NCBI GenBank assembly: GCA_017512285.1
Contig: JAFWGU010000006.1
Location: 29,059-93,058, forward strand
Length of the DNA stretch: 64,000 nucleotides
Reading direction: 5' to 3'
From: Erysipelotrichaceae bacterium
GTDB lineage: Bacteria > Bacillota_I > Bacilli_A > Erysipelotrichales > Erysipelotrichaceae
Numbering within the stretch: position 1 is the first letter of the stretch; each line of letters begins with the position of its first letter. Below are positions 28,470-37,444 of this stretch, piece after piece. A model generated the notes under the pieces. The model saw only the letters and a list, made by a program, of their open reading frames with translations. It ran no database searches and was not told the origin of the DNA. The position numbers and the translations under genes are program-made.

Positions 28470-29438
28470 TTATCTCATCGTCAGTTTCTTGTTTTTTCTT
28501 TCAATCAGTTTCAGAGCCTGTTCAAATGTTCCGGCTCCCCTGTTGGCACCAATGCACTTAAGTATCGCTGCCGACTGAGCACTTCCCAGTACGGCTGATG
28601 AATATAGGTCATATCCTCTTAACCAGGCTGCCACAAAACCGGCTATGAAGGCATCACCGGCACCTGTCGTATCAACAACCTCACCTTCAAGCAATGTATC
28701 CACGTGATACTTATCCCTGAAGTCGGTTACCGCCACGCCCTTTTCACCTAATTTGATACTTAAAACCTTTAACGGATATTTAGAGAAGAACTTCATGATG
28801 TCATCAACGTCATCGCTTCCAGCATATATCCTGGCTTCCTGATAGCTTGGAATGAAGATGTCACAATTGTGTAATGCCGTCTCGATGTTCTTCATCCAGT
28901 TGCCCTTGCGGTCATATGAGGCATCAAGTGATGTTGTCAGGCCCAGTTCATGTGCTCTCTTAAACAGCCTACCCAGCGGCTCACCATCCATGCTGCCAAG
29001 GACATTGGCACTGGCAAAGTGAAGATGTCTGGCACTTTTCAGTACCTCATCGCTTACCATCGTGTCGGTAAAATACATGTTGGCGTTATCCGGTACTCTG
29101 ATGATGTGACGGTCGCCCTTTCTGTCTATCAACAAAACCGGTGAAGCCGTATGGTGTTTCTCATCATAGGTAACGTTATCGGTATTAACTCCGGCTTCCT
29201 TCAGCTCTTCTATTATGGACTGTCCCTCGCTGTCCCTGCCAATGCAGGCACATAATGTTACCTTCATTCCCAGTCTGGCCAGATTTACAGCTCCGTTAAC
29301 GGCATCGCCGCCGCTGGCTCCCGAAAAGCTTTCGCACTGTACGCTGTCAACCTGCATCAGGTCCATGTCTATGCCATTCAGCAGAGTATCCCAGGTGGCA
29401 ATACCGGCTGCCACTACATCAAATTCCTTATTATTCAT
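28470..29438 (-). CDS. PfkB/ribokinase-family carbohydrate kinase
   Basis: The 322-residue sugar or nucleoside kinase has the first PfkB signature SGASGGDAVNGAVNLARLG around residue 40. The second, VDTTGAGDAFIAGF near residue 255, carries the catalytic Asp. The substrate could be ribose, fructose, 2-keto-3-deoxygluconate or a nucleoside. Nearness to a nucleoside hydrolase gene makes ribose or a nucleoside attractive, but they are not in one operon. Confidence 0.9.
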   Translation of the reverse strand: MNNKEFDVVAAGIATWDTLLNGIDMDLMQVDSVQCESFSGASGGDAVNGAVNLARLGMKVTLCACIGRDSEGQSIIEELKEAGVNTDNVTYDEKHHTASPVLLIDRKGDRHIIRVPDNANMYFTDTMVSDEVLKSARHLHFASANVLGSMDGEPLGRLFKRAHELGLTTSLDASYDRKGNWMKNIETALHNCDIFIPSYQEARIYAGSDDVDDIMKFFSKYPLKVLSIKLGEKGVAVTDFRDKYHVDTLLEGEVVDTTGAGDAFIAGFVAAWLRGYDLYSSAVLGSAQSAAILKCIGANRGAGTFEQALKLIERKNKKLTMR

Positions 29439-29471
29439 ATACTGCCTCTTTCATCTATATTATACATAAAA

Positions 29472-29489
29472 GGACAGCCGAGGCTGTCC
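29472..29489 (-). terminator. Terminator of the MATE gene
   Basis: GGACAGCC and GGCTGTCC form an 8-bp stem with a 2-base gap (so the real loop is larger), followed by TTTTAT on the minus strand. Confidence 0.8.
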
Positions 29490-29495
29490 CTTAAT

Positions 29496-30905
29496 TCACG
29501 CATTTTTGGTTTCAGGCATTTCTCCGTCGATCAGATAGGCAATTCCCTTTCTACCATAGCCATAGTTATCGGCGTTCATGATGACTGCCGCTGCTGCGCA
29601 GGAGAAGCCAAGTGCCTCAGCTACCGGGAAGCAGTACCAGATGGCATTTGCCCCGAACAGTCTCGGCAAGATGAGTGTAACGCTCATGCGGAACACGAAG
29701 TTTCTTAATATTGATAATAATGTAGCTACCTTCTGTGCCCTCAGGGCAACGAACATGCGGTTTATCATGATGCATCCGGCTGTGAATATCGGTGCGAAGA
29801 ACTCAACAGTCAGTCCATAGTATGTCAGATCATAGAATGACTGGGTAAAGGTTTCCGGATTCATGAACAGCATGATCAGCGGCCTCTTCAGTAACTGACC
29901 CATTAACATTACCCCGGTACAGCCAAAGAACCATACCCTGAGGTTAATGTTAAGTACCTTCTTCAGAATGTTCTTTCTCTTGGCACCATAGTTATAGGCA
30001 ATTATCGGGCCGACTGTTGTCGTATAGCCTAGGAAAGCCGAATTCATTATCTGCCTCAGGTCATTGACGATGGCCCTGGCAGCTATGCCGTCTGAACCGA
30101 GGTAGAACAGGATCGTCCTGTTAACGACAAATGACGTAAGTGACATGGTCAGGCTGTTGGTAACCTGAGAAATGGAATAGTGGAATGATTCAAACAGAGT
30201 CTTCATGAAGCCTTTGCCCGGTCTGACAAAGTAAATGTCATTCTTTCTGGCTGAATAGAATACGATACCCACGATGAAGTTGGCAATGAAGCCAAGACTT
30301 GTGGCAATGCCGGCTCCTGCTACGCCCATGCCCATTACGACAATGGTAATGTAGTCGGTAATGACATTGATAACGCCTGAGAGAACGCTGTTGAATAGTC
30401 CCATCGAAGGCTTGCCGGCAGCGGAATAGAATGCCGCAAAGCACATGTGTGCCAGCTTGAACGGTAAGGCCATGAAAGTTATGGCAACGTATACCTCCGT
30501 ATACTGTATGATGTCTCTGCCTGCTCCCAGGAAACTCAGGATCTGATCATCAAAGGTGATCATGATGCCGGCTATCATACCGCCGACTATAAGTGCCATG
30601 ATCATCATCTTGGTAAAGATCCTGTTGGCCTCATCCTTGTGTCCTCTGCCCATCTCCGTAGCCGCATACGTGCTGGCACCAAGGCCGAATATGTGCGTCA
30701 GGGCAAAGATCAGACCGTCAATGGGCATGAGGATCTTGATGCCGGCCAGAGCATTCTGGCCAACGAAGCGCGAAACAAAAAGTGCGTCATCCAGGGTTTC
30801 AAACAGACGTGATGAAAGACTTGTCAGCAAACCCGGCAGCGCAAACTTCAACAGTGAACCAAGATTGAAATCCTGGCCTATTTTCGAGCTTCTTTCCTTA
30901 TCCAT
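29496..30905 (-). CDS. MATE-family efflux transporter
   Basis: The 469-residue, 12-helix protein belongs to the NorM/DinF/MepA group: KFALPGLLTSLSSRLFETLDDALFVSRFVG near the N-terminus, and many Gly-rich helices. It should exchange Na+ or H+ for organic cations. A TAGAAT box lies exactly 6 bases before the ATG with only a GGGG immediately before the start, so transcription may start at or near the ATG. Confidence 0.9.
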   Translation of the reverse strand: MDKERSSKIGQDFNLGSLLKFALPGLLTSLSSRLFETLDDALFVSRFVGQNALAGIKILMPIDGLIFALTHIFGLGASTYAATEMGRGHKDEANRIFTKMMIMALIVGGMIAGIMITFDDQILSFLGAGRDIIQYTEVYVAITFMALPFKLAHMCFAAFYSAAGKPSMGLFNSVLSGVINVITDYITIVVMGMGVAGAGIATSLGFIANFIVGIVFYSARKNDIYFVRPGKGFMKTLFESFHYSISQVTNSLTMSLTSFVVNRTILFYLGSDGIAARAIVNDLRQIMNSAFLGYTTTVGPIIAYNYGAKRKNILKKVLNINLRVWFFGCTGVMLMGQLLKRPLIMLFMNPETFTQSFYDLTYYGLTVEFFAPIFTAGCIMINRMFVALRAQKVATLLSILRNFVFRMSVTLILPRLFGANAIWYCFPVAEALGFSCAAAAVIMNADNYGYGRKGIAYLIDGEMPETKNA

Positions 30906-30971
30906 GCCCCTATTCTACCCCATTTATTTTCGTTTTATAAGAAAATTAACTGCTTTTTGTTCCAATAAAAA

Positions 30972-30988
30972 ACACCCGCAAGGGGTGT
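30972..30988 (-). terminator. Terminator of the phosphoglucomutase gene
   Basis: ACACCC/GGGTGT stem with a cttgc loop followed by TTTTTT on the minus strand, between the phosphoglucomutase stop and the MATE start. Confidence 0.85.
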
Positions 30989-30999
30989 CTTCTGAATAA

Positions 31000-32679
31000 T
31001 TAATCAAGATACTTGTTCAGATCAGCCAGGATCTTCTGCTCTGCTTCATGAGCAGCAGCTTCATCCTTGGCACTTACTGAGATGTAGAATTTCAGCTTCG
31101 GTTCGGTACCGCTTGGTCTTACGACTACTGAGCAGTTGCCTTCCAGGATGAACTTCAGAACGTCTGCACTTGGCAGTCCGTTGATGCCAGGCAGATAGTC
31201 CTGCAATTCAATGACCTTCTTGCCGCCGAATTCCTCAGCGCCCTTTCTGAACTTGACCATGATGTCCTGCATCTTCTTGAATCCGCTTGAACCTTCGAAT
31301 TCATTTGAATATGTTACGTTCATGCAGAAGCCGAACTTGTCGAAGATCTCATTGAGCTTATCCAGTAAGCTGATTCCTCTGGTCTTGTAGAATGCGAACA
31401 TTTCACAGATCAGGAAGCTGGCAACTACTGCGTCCTTGTCTCTGGCATGTGTGCCGGCCAGGTAGCCGTAGCTTTCTTCGAATCCGAAGATGTAGTTTTC
31501 CTTCTTGCCCTGCTGTTCAAGTTTCAGGATCTGTTCACCGATGAACTTGAATCCTGTCAGAACGTTGATCGTTCTTACGCCGTAGCTTTCAGCAATTCTA
31601 TCTGCCAGGTCCATTGATACAAGTGACTTTACCAGTACAGGTTCCGGTGGCATCTTGCCTAAGGCTGTTCTTCTCTCACAGATGTAGTTCAGTAACAGTA
31701 AGCCAGCCTGGTTGCCGGTAATAAGCTGATATTCGCCTTCATTGTTCTTGACAGCCATGCCGACTCTGTCAGCATCCGGGTCAGTTGCCAGTAACAGGTC
31801 TGCATTGTACCTTGCGGCATATTCCATTCCCAATGCCATGGCTGCCTTGATTTCAGGGTTTGGATATGGGCAGGTTGGGAAGTTTCCATCCGGGAACTCC
31901 TGTTCTTTGACAACGGTAATGTTGGTATAGCCTGTTTCCTTCAGGATCCTGGTAACAGGAATCAGACCTGTGCCGTTTAACGGTGAGTAAACGATGGCTA
32001 CGTTCTTGTCGATCTCGGCATCGCCTACCAGTGACTGGGTCTTTACTGCTTCTAAGAAGTTGGTGAGCATGCTGTCATCAATGTATTCAATGATACCGCT
32101 CTTTAATCCTTCTTCAAAGTCAAGCTTCTTAACATCCTTGAAGGTGTCGGTCTTTTCAATTTCTGCCAGTACGGCATTGGCGTATTCAGTTGTACACTGA
32201 CAGCCGTCAGGTCCATATACCTTATAGCCATTGTACTTGCTTGGGTTGTGGCTGGCCGTAACCATGACACCTGCACAGCAGTGCAGTTCTCTGGTTGCGT
32301 ATGAGCATAATGGAACAGGTTCAAGTTCCTTGTAGATGTAAACCTTGATGCCGTTGGCTGCCAGAACGCCGGCAGTTACCTTGGAGAATACATCACTCTT
32401 GATACGTGAATCGTAGGCGATGGCTGCCTTTCTTTCTTCCTCAGGGAAGTTCTTGACGATGTAGTTTGCCAGACCCTGTGAAGCCTTGCCTACAGTGTAG
32501 ATATTCATGCGGTTGGTGCCAGCAGCGATGACGCCTCTTAAACCTGCTGTTCCGAATTCCAGGTCACGGTAGAATGCATCTTCCTTCTCGGCATCGGTCA
32601 TGGCTAAAAGCTGCTGACGGATCTCTTCATCCTTAACGTTTTCCAGCCAGTAATTATAGTATTCCTGATATCTTTCCAT
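31000..32679 (-). CDS. Phosphoglucomutase/phosphomannomutase (alpha-D-phosphohexomutase)
   Basis: The 559-residue enzyme has the four usual sites. The phosphoserine loop is TASHNPSKYNGYKVY, the Mg2+ loop DPDADRVG, the sugar loop GFEESYG and the phosphate loop RPSGTEPKLKFY. It interconverts glucose-1-P and glucose-6-P (PgcA type), with possible activity on mannose-P or pentose-P. It is monocistronic, and a terminator separates it from the MATE gene. Confidence 0.94.
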   Translation of the reverse strand: MERYQEYYNYWLENVKDEEIRQQLLAMTDAEKEDAFYRDLEFGTAGLRGVIAAGTNRMNIYTVGKASQGLANYIVKNFPEEERKAAIAYDSRIKSDVFSKVTAGVLAANGIKVYIYKELEPVPLCSYATRELHCCAGVMVTASHNPSKYNGYKVYGPDGCQCTTEYANAVLAEIEKTDTFKDVKKLDFEEGLKSGIIEYIDDSMLTNFLEAVKTQSLVGDAEIDKNVAIVYSPLNGTGLIPVTRILKETGYTNITVVKEQEFPDGNFPTCPYPNPEIKAAMALGMEYAARYNADLLLATDPDADRVGMAVKNNEGEYQLITGNQAGLLLLNYICERRTALGKMPPEPVLVKSLVSMDLADRIAESYGVRTINVLTGFKFIGEQILKLEQQGKKENYIFGFEESYGYLAGTHARDKDAVVASFLICEMFAFYKTRGISLLDKLNEIFDKFGFCMNVTYSNEFEGSSGFKKMQDIMVKFRKGAEEFGGKKVIELQDYLPGINGLPSADVLKFILEGNCSVVVRPSGTEPKLKFYISVSAKDEAAAHEAEQKILADLNKYLD

Positions 32680-32754
32680 GTTAACTCCTCACTTTACTAT
32701 ATTTTAACATAAGATTAATTATCCTGCATTGTGACTATGCTTAATTTATGCATA

Positions 32755-32779
32755 AGAAAAGGAAGAGTATTACCCTTCC
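32755..32779 (-). terminator. Probable terminator of ptsH
   Basis: GGAAG/CTTCC with an inner GC pair forms a short stem. On the minus strand TTTTCTTAT follows, 12-36 bases after the ptsH stop. Confidence 0.55.
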
Positions 32780-32791
32780 CTCTGTTTTCTA

Positions 32792-33058
32792 CTAGCCAAT
32801 AACCTTCTGTGCTTTCAGTGTTTCAACGATTGTGTTCAGTGCGTTTTCTTCATCGTCGCCATCACAGGCTAATGTGATTTCTGACTGAGTAGGAATGCCA
32901 AGAGACATAACACCCATGATAGACTTCATATCTACTGTGCGGCCCTTGAATGATACTGTAACCTTGCACTTGCACTTGCTGGCTGCGTTAACAGCAACAG
33001 TTGCTGGACGAGCATGTAATCCTACTGGATCAATTACTACAACCTGAATATCCTTCAT
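32792..33058 (-). CDS. ptsH: HPr phosphocarrier protein
   Basis: The 88-residue HPr has the EI/EII phosphorylation site His15 in GLHARPA and the HPrK site Ser46 in MKSIMGVM. It can therefore serve both sugar phosphotransfer and CcpA-dependent catabolite control. Cys29 and Cys31 in SKCKCKV are unusual. The start at 33058 has GGAGGT upstream; a longer reading from 33166 has no such support. No ptsI follows, so EI is encoded elsewhere. A cre match lies about 50 bases upstream. Confidence 0.96.
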   Translation of the reverse strand: MKDIQVVVIDPVGLHARPATVAVNAASKCKCKVTVSFKGRTVDMKSIMGVMSLGIPTQSEITLACDGDDEENALNTIVETLKAQKVIG

Positions 33059-33103
33059 TTTTTCGACCTCCAATACTATTTCTGAGAATATTTTACAGTA
33101 TAT

Positions 33104-33117
33104 TGGTAGCGTTTTCA
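33104..33117 (-). promoter_or_regulatory. cre-like site upstream of ptsH
   Basis: The minus strand reads TGAAAACGCTACCA, a full match to TGWAARCGYTWNCW, in the ptsH leader/promoter region. If real, the CcpA-HPr(Ser-P) complex would regulate the gene for its own corepressor. Confidence 0.65.
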
Positions 33118-33210
33118 ATATATATAATTTAAGTGATTTTACACATAATTGCCGCCGCATGACCATTACTGTTTTTCTTATGTGCTATAATTATTCTGTT
33201 GGTGGTGCAT

Positions 33211-34608
33211 ATGGAAAAGAAATCAGGTTCAAAGGTCATTATTATCGTGCTGCTGGTACTTCTGGTACTCGGCGCAGCCGGAGGCGGTGTCTACTACTTC
33301 TATCAGAAGCAGGCTCCTTTCCGCAAACTGGGAGAATTAGGCTACAATGAGCAGCAGATCACGGTAATCAAGAATAAAGATCTCACTGCTAAGGTAATAG
33401 AAACCGGAGATTCAGAGCTCTTCAGATATGCCCTGGATCAGACGATAAACAACGCTGACAGGTATGAATACTTCCTGATCAGCGATAAGGATCTGCCGAA
33501 GATGAGCATCAAGGATCTTTACAGTGTAACCAGCAAAATGATCGAACTTGGCTATACCGCTGAAGACGCAGCCATTCTGACCAGCAAGCTTGACCTTGAT
33601 ACCATCACCACTCTGTTAAGAGGAGAACAGCCAAGAGATCTGGAACTGTTTGCCGATGCGATCGACCATGGGTTCAGCATTACTGACAGCCTGTTACTGG
33701 CATCTGGAAACAGAGAACTGGCAGAGAAGATATTCAATGGCGATATCGCCTATGAAAGGATCAGCCCACTGATGGAAAAGCAGTACACAAGTGATGAGAT
33801 ACTTACCCTGCTGAACAATCTTTCCGAAGATGACTACACGTTCGTAATGGGAATGAAGTACATCCCGGAACTGCCGGAACTGTCAGGAAAGGAAAACTTC
33901 GACATGGACATGCTGCCGAGATATCTGATGTCACTACGCAGCAATCGCGCTTCCATGGATGACGTAGTCAACTGGGTCAATAGCGACAATGACTACATCC
34001 CGGCTGATGAGATCGACTATTCAGCCATGTATCACGATGAGGAGATCCTGGCTGACTATACAAGCTATACCTACTGCGTAAACAAGCAGTATGCACTTCC
34101 AAGCAATTACGAACCGTCTGATCTGGAATATCTGCCGAGCGGATACTATGTACTGTATCACCCGATGCGCCACGTGGCAGCCAATGCCTTTGTCAACATG
34201 TCAGACGGATCAGTGGTAGCCGGCTATGAAAGAATACTTGCTCAGAGCAATTACCGTTCATACGACCACCAGAAGTCACTATATGACGAATACGTTGAAC
34301 AGGACGGCGTAGCCCTGGCTGATACCTATTCAGCCAGACCGGGACACTCGGAACACCAGACCGGACTAGTTACTGACATTGGAACTGCATCCATGGATAT
34401 GTTATACTTTGAGAGCTACAGCGGATATGACTGGGTATGTGAGAATGCCCACTTATACGGATTCATACAGAGATATCCGGAAGGAAAGGAATACATAACG
34501 GGATACGAATACGAGTCATGGCACTTCAGATACGTAGGTGTCGAAACAGCCACCGTCATTTATGAAAGAGGCTGGACTCTTGATGAGTATGCCCTGTTAT
34601 TCAACTAG
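33211..34608 (+). CDS. Membrane-anchored D,D-carboxypeptidase, M15/VanY type
   Basis: The 465-residue protein has one N-terminal membrane helix (residues about 9-28) and a C-terminal VanY domain outside the cell. The zinc site is complete: His382 and Asp389 in SEHQTGLVTD, Glu435 and His438 in ESWH. The substrate-binding arginine is Arg349 in YRSYDHQ. It should trim D-Ala from peptidoglycan stem peptides. The start at 33211 follows GGTGGTG, with a TATAAT at 33186-33191. It is paired with a degenerate paralogue 5 bases downstream. Confidence 0.9.
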   Translation: MEKKSGSKVIIIVLLVLLVLGAAGGGVYYFYQKQAPFRKLGELGYNEQQITVIKNKDLTAKVIETGDSELFRYALDQTINNADRYEYFLISDKDLPKMSIKDLYSVTSKMIELGYTAEDAAILTSKLDLDTITTLLRGEQPRDLELFADAIDHGFSITDSLLLASGNRELAEKIFNGDIAYERISPLMEKQYTSDEILTLLNNLSEDDYTFVMGMKYIPELPELSGKENFDMDMLPRYLMSLRSNRASMDDVVNWVNSDNDYIPADEIDYSAMYHDEEILADYTSYTYCVNKQYALPSNYEPSDLEYLPSGYYVLYHPMRHVAANAFVNMSDGSVVAGYERILAQSNYRSYDHQKSLYDEYVEQDGVALADTYSARPGHSEHQTGLVTDIGTASMDMLYFESYSGYDWVCENAHLYGFIQRYPEGKEYITGYEYESWHFRYVGVETATVIYERGWTLDEYALLFN

Positions 34609-34613
34609 AAAAC

Positions 34614-35963
34614 ATGAAGACATTTATTAAGTACTTGCTATCAACATTGATCGTAATGGCTGCGATATTCGCATCGCTGTATTTTCTGCTGGTTCCGGGA
34701 CAGCTCAAGTCCTTTGCCTATACTGACGAACAGGTTGCTCTGATCAGAAAGAACGGCATGGTCTACGACTTCATAAGAGCCGGCAGATCATCACTGATGA
34801 GTGCAGCGCTGGAAAAGAATCCGGAAAACATCAGAAAGATGGATCAGTATCTGATTTCAGATAAGGATCTGCCTGCCAATACGGACTTCACCGCCATCTA
34901 CAATGTCGTTGCCCCGCTTTACGATAAGGGCTATGAAAAGGAAGATGTCCTGAAGCTGGTCAACAGCGTTGAGCTCATGGATCTGATGTTACTGACGGAG
35001 AACCCGCTGCCCGTTAACAAGGACGTGATGTTCACGGCTCTGGATAAGAAATACAACGTCATTCAGGCCTATCAGCTGGCTAACCTTGATAAGGAACTCT
35101 CAACACTCATCATTAGTGACGGCGCTGACTACGCAACGACCGTCAAGCTGAATAACAAGGGCTACAGCGTAGATGACATAAAGGCAATGAGCAAGCTGTC
35201 ATCTTCAGAGCTCAGACTCGTCACTCTGATGAAATACATGGAATTCCTGCCTGAAATGGTCAGAACTCAGGGCTTCAACATGAAGTTACTGCCGAGATAT
35301 GTCATAAACATGAATGAAAACGGCTGTCTGCCTGAAGATTCCGTAATGTACGTCAACGATGATCTTGACTATGTTGCTCTCGAGGACCTGGATCTCTACG
35401 GCATGTACAATGATGACTTCAGAACCGTTAACCCCTCAAGCTACACGGCTCTGGTAAACAAGAACCACTATCTTAACAGCGACTATGCCCCAACGGATCT
35501 CACTGAATTCTCCCAGGAGGAAATGAGAACTGACGTGGCTACCGCATTGGGAAGTCTGTTCACTGCCCTGGACAATCAGGGTTATGACGACATCATCGTA
35601 GACATTGCCTACATCAGCTACGATGAACAGGATGAACTGTTTAACAGGTATCTGGAAATGTTCGATGATGACGAAGAGGCTGCTCTGCTGAAGACGCCTT
35701 ATGCCGGCTACAGCGAACACCAGACAGGTCTGGCTGTGGATTTCTATTATAAAGGAAAGAACTTCTCAGAATATAACGGCTACCAGTGGCTATTGGATAA
35801 TGCCCACACCTTCGGATTCATATTGAGATATCCCAAGGACAAGGAATTCCTTACCGGATTTGAAAATGAACCGAATCACTTCCGTTATGTAGGTGTTGAA
35901 GCCGCAACCATCATGCACGATAACAGATGGACGCTGGAAGAATATACCGCAGTATTTGAATAA
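34614..35963 (+). CDS. VanY-like paralogue with altered active site
   Basis: The 449-residue protein has the same layout as its upstream neighbour: an N-terminal membrane helix, a helical spacer and a C-terminal M15 domain. It keeps the zinc ligands His369, Asp376 (SEHQTGLAVD) and His422, and Glu419. The arginine of the YRSY motif is Ile334 and the Trp of the ExWH motif is Asn421. These are two positions that normally bind the substrate carboxylate and shape the site, so it may be a non-catalytic or altered-specificity partner. No Shine-Dalgarno is visible in the 5-base gap, so expression probably depends on coupling to the first gene. Confidence 0.85.
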   Translation: MKTFIKYLLSTLIVMAAIFASLYFLLVPGQLKSFAYTDEQVALIRKNGMVYDFIRAGRSSLMSAALEKNPENIRKMDQYLISDKDLPANTDFTAIYNVVAPLYDKGYEKEDVLKLVNSVELMDLMLLTENPLPVNKDVMFTALDKKYNVIQAYQLANLDKELSTLIISDGADYATTVKLNNKGYSVDDIKAMSKLSSSELRLVTLMKYMEFLPEMVRTQGFNMKLLPRYVINMNENGCLPEDSVMYVNDDLDYVALEDLDLYGMYNDDFRTVNPSSYTALVNKNHYLNSDYAPTDLTEFSQEEMRTDVATALGSLFTALDNQGYDDIIVDIAYISYDEQDELFNRYLEMFDDDEEAALLKTPYAGYSEHQTGLAVDFYYKGKNFSEYNGYQWLLDNAHTFGFILRYPKDKEFLTGFENEPNHFRYVGVEAATIMHDNRWTLEEYTAVFE

Positions 35964-35965
35964 TC

Positions 35966-35990
35966 AAACCAGGCAATGACCTGGTTTTTT
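35966..35990 (+). terminator. Terminator of the M15 peptidase pair
   Basis: AAACCAGG/CCTGGTTT stem followed by a T run. Confidence 0.9.
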
Positions 35991-36036
35991 TATGACTTCA
36001 TAAAGTGTAGAATATAGTTAACAAGGAGAAAATGCA

Positions 36037-37257
36037 ATGTTGGAGATAAGAGCATTAGGCGGCAGCGGTGAAGATTCCAGAAACTGTTTTCTTGTGCGCT
36101 GGGATGACGGCAGTATTCTTCTGGACTGTGGGGTCAGAAGAGAAATAGCTGCCGTAGAGGTGGTATACCCTCTTCTGACTGAAGAGATCGCTAAAAATCT
36201 GAATGCGGTATTCCTTTCCCATGCCCATGAAGACCATACGGCTGCCTTACCTTATCTGTACCATCTCGGTTATGGGGGAAAGGTTTACGCAACCGAAGAA
36301 ACCATCTCCCTGACACCCGGGTTTCTCAGAAAATGGCACGATTATGCCCAAGCCAACAAGGAAATCATCCCCTTTGACGAAGAGGATATCAATAAAGTCC
36401 ATTTTGAAAAGATAACCGATGCTCCTTCTTATCTGATCAGCCGTGGCAGAAGCGGCCACATGCTGGGAAGCCAGTGGTATCTCTTCAGCATTGCCGGCAA
36501 GAGAATACTCTACACCGGAGACATCACCTTCGACGGACTGTTAATGGCTGCGGATGAACTGCCGGAGTGTGACATTCTGATAATTGACTGTGCCTACGCT
36601 TCCAAGTTCATTAACCAGAAGAATAGCTATGAGAAACTGGCAGAAATTGCCCTGAATACTCTGAGCAACGGCGGAAACCTGCTGTTGCCGGTTCCTGCCA
36701 ACGGCAGAGGAATTGACATGTATCTGTATCTGAAGAAACAGGGACTGAACATTCTCGTTGATGCGGCAGTCATCAGAAATACCGTTGATCTCCGCCGGCA
36801 GACCGAATGGGTAAAGGAATCTGACCTGTGGTCAGACTGTGAAGACGTCGTTACGGTAACAGGAAAAGAGCCCGTAAGGCCTGAGGTTCCTTCCGTAATC
36901 ATCGTTCCGGACGGCATGATGACCACTGCCAAGGCTCAGGGTTACTATGAACTGCTCAGAAATGATTCCAAAAGCCGTATTGTAATTACCGGACACAGCG
37001 CCAGGGGTACTCTGGCAGATTCAATACAGATCGAGGATTATCGAAAGGAGAATAATATCCTTGCCGGAGTCGAAAAGCTGACCATCAAGGTTCATCCCGA
37101 TGAGCATGATGTTGTCGACCTCGTCAGAATGACGAAACCTGAAAAGGTAATGCTGTTCCATGCCAAGGAAAAGAACTGCACGGAACTTAAGAAAAAACTC
37201 AGAGAGAAAGGTAAGGAAGTATCCTGCTCGATCCGAAACACGATTAAGTATGATTAA
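36037..37257 (+). CDS. RNase J/CPSF-like beta-CASP metallo-hydrolase
   Basis: The 406-residue metallo-beta-lactamase-fold protein has the zinc motif SHAHEDHTA near residue 65, then SGHMLGSQ and TGDITFDG. A beta-CASP region follows, with VPANGRGIDMYLYLKK, VPDGMM and TGHSARGTL. The C-terminal TIKVHPDEHDVVDLV and VMLFHAKEKN are the RMMBL His motif. This domain order is that of RNA-processing nucleases of the CPSF73/YSH1 and RNase J group, although it is shorter than RNase J (about 550 residues). AAGGAG precedes the start. The RNA target is unknown. Confidence 0.88.
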   Translation: MLEIRALGGSGEDSRNCFLVRWDDGSILLDCGVRREIAAVEVVYPLLTEEIAKNLNAVFLSHAHEDHTAALPYLYHLGYGGKVYATEETISLTPGFLRKWHDYAQANKEIIPFDEEDINKVHFEKITDAPSYLISRGRSGHMLGSQWYLFSIAGKRILYTGDITFDGLLMAADELPECDILIIDCAYASKFINQKNSYEKLAEIALNTLSNGGNLLLPVPANGRGIDMYLYLKKQGLNILVDAAVIRNTVDLRRQTEWVKESDLWSDCEDVVTVTGKEPVRPEVPSVIIVPDGMMTTAKAQGYYELLRNDSKSRIVITGHSARGTLADSIQIEDYRKENNILAGVEKLTIKVHPDEHDVVDLVRMTKPEKVMLFHAKEKNCTELKKKLREKGKEVSCSIRNTIKYD

Positions 37258-37275
37258 GGGAATCACATTCCCTTT
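37256..37275 (+). terminator. Terminator overlapping the stop of the metallo-hydrolase
   Basis: AAGGGAAT/ATTCCCTT stem with a 3-base loop followed by TTCTTT. Confidence 0.85.
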
Positions 37276-37364
37276 TCTTTCGAAAAAGGCACCATATTTT
37301 ACGCAGAAAAAAGAAAACTGTTTTATAGAGATTATTATTGATATAAAATATGTTTAGAGACATG

Positions 37365-37411
37365 ATCAGGCAATAATCCTTAAGCAATAACTTCAGCCTT
37401 TATTACCTGGT
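37365..37411 (+). promoter_or_regulatory. Structured leader of ABC system II
   Basis: ATCAGGCAATAA (37365-37376) can pair with TTATTACCTGGT (37400-37411), 11 of 12 positions counting one G-U, around a 23-base loop. It lies in the 170-base leader before the binding-protein gene. A six-T run follows 6 bases later and AAGGAGG after that. I cannot assign it to a known riboswitch class. Confidence 0.4.
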
Positions 37412-37444
37412 CTGCGGATTTTTTGGAATTTTAAGGAGGAAAAT

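Noticed and set aside
37258..37444. A known riboswitch class before system II
   Set aside because: A stem is present, but no conserved aptamer sequence that I can recognise.
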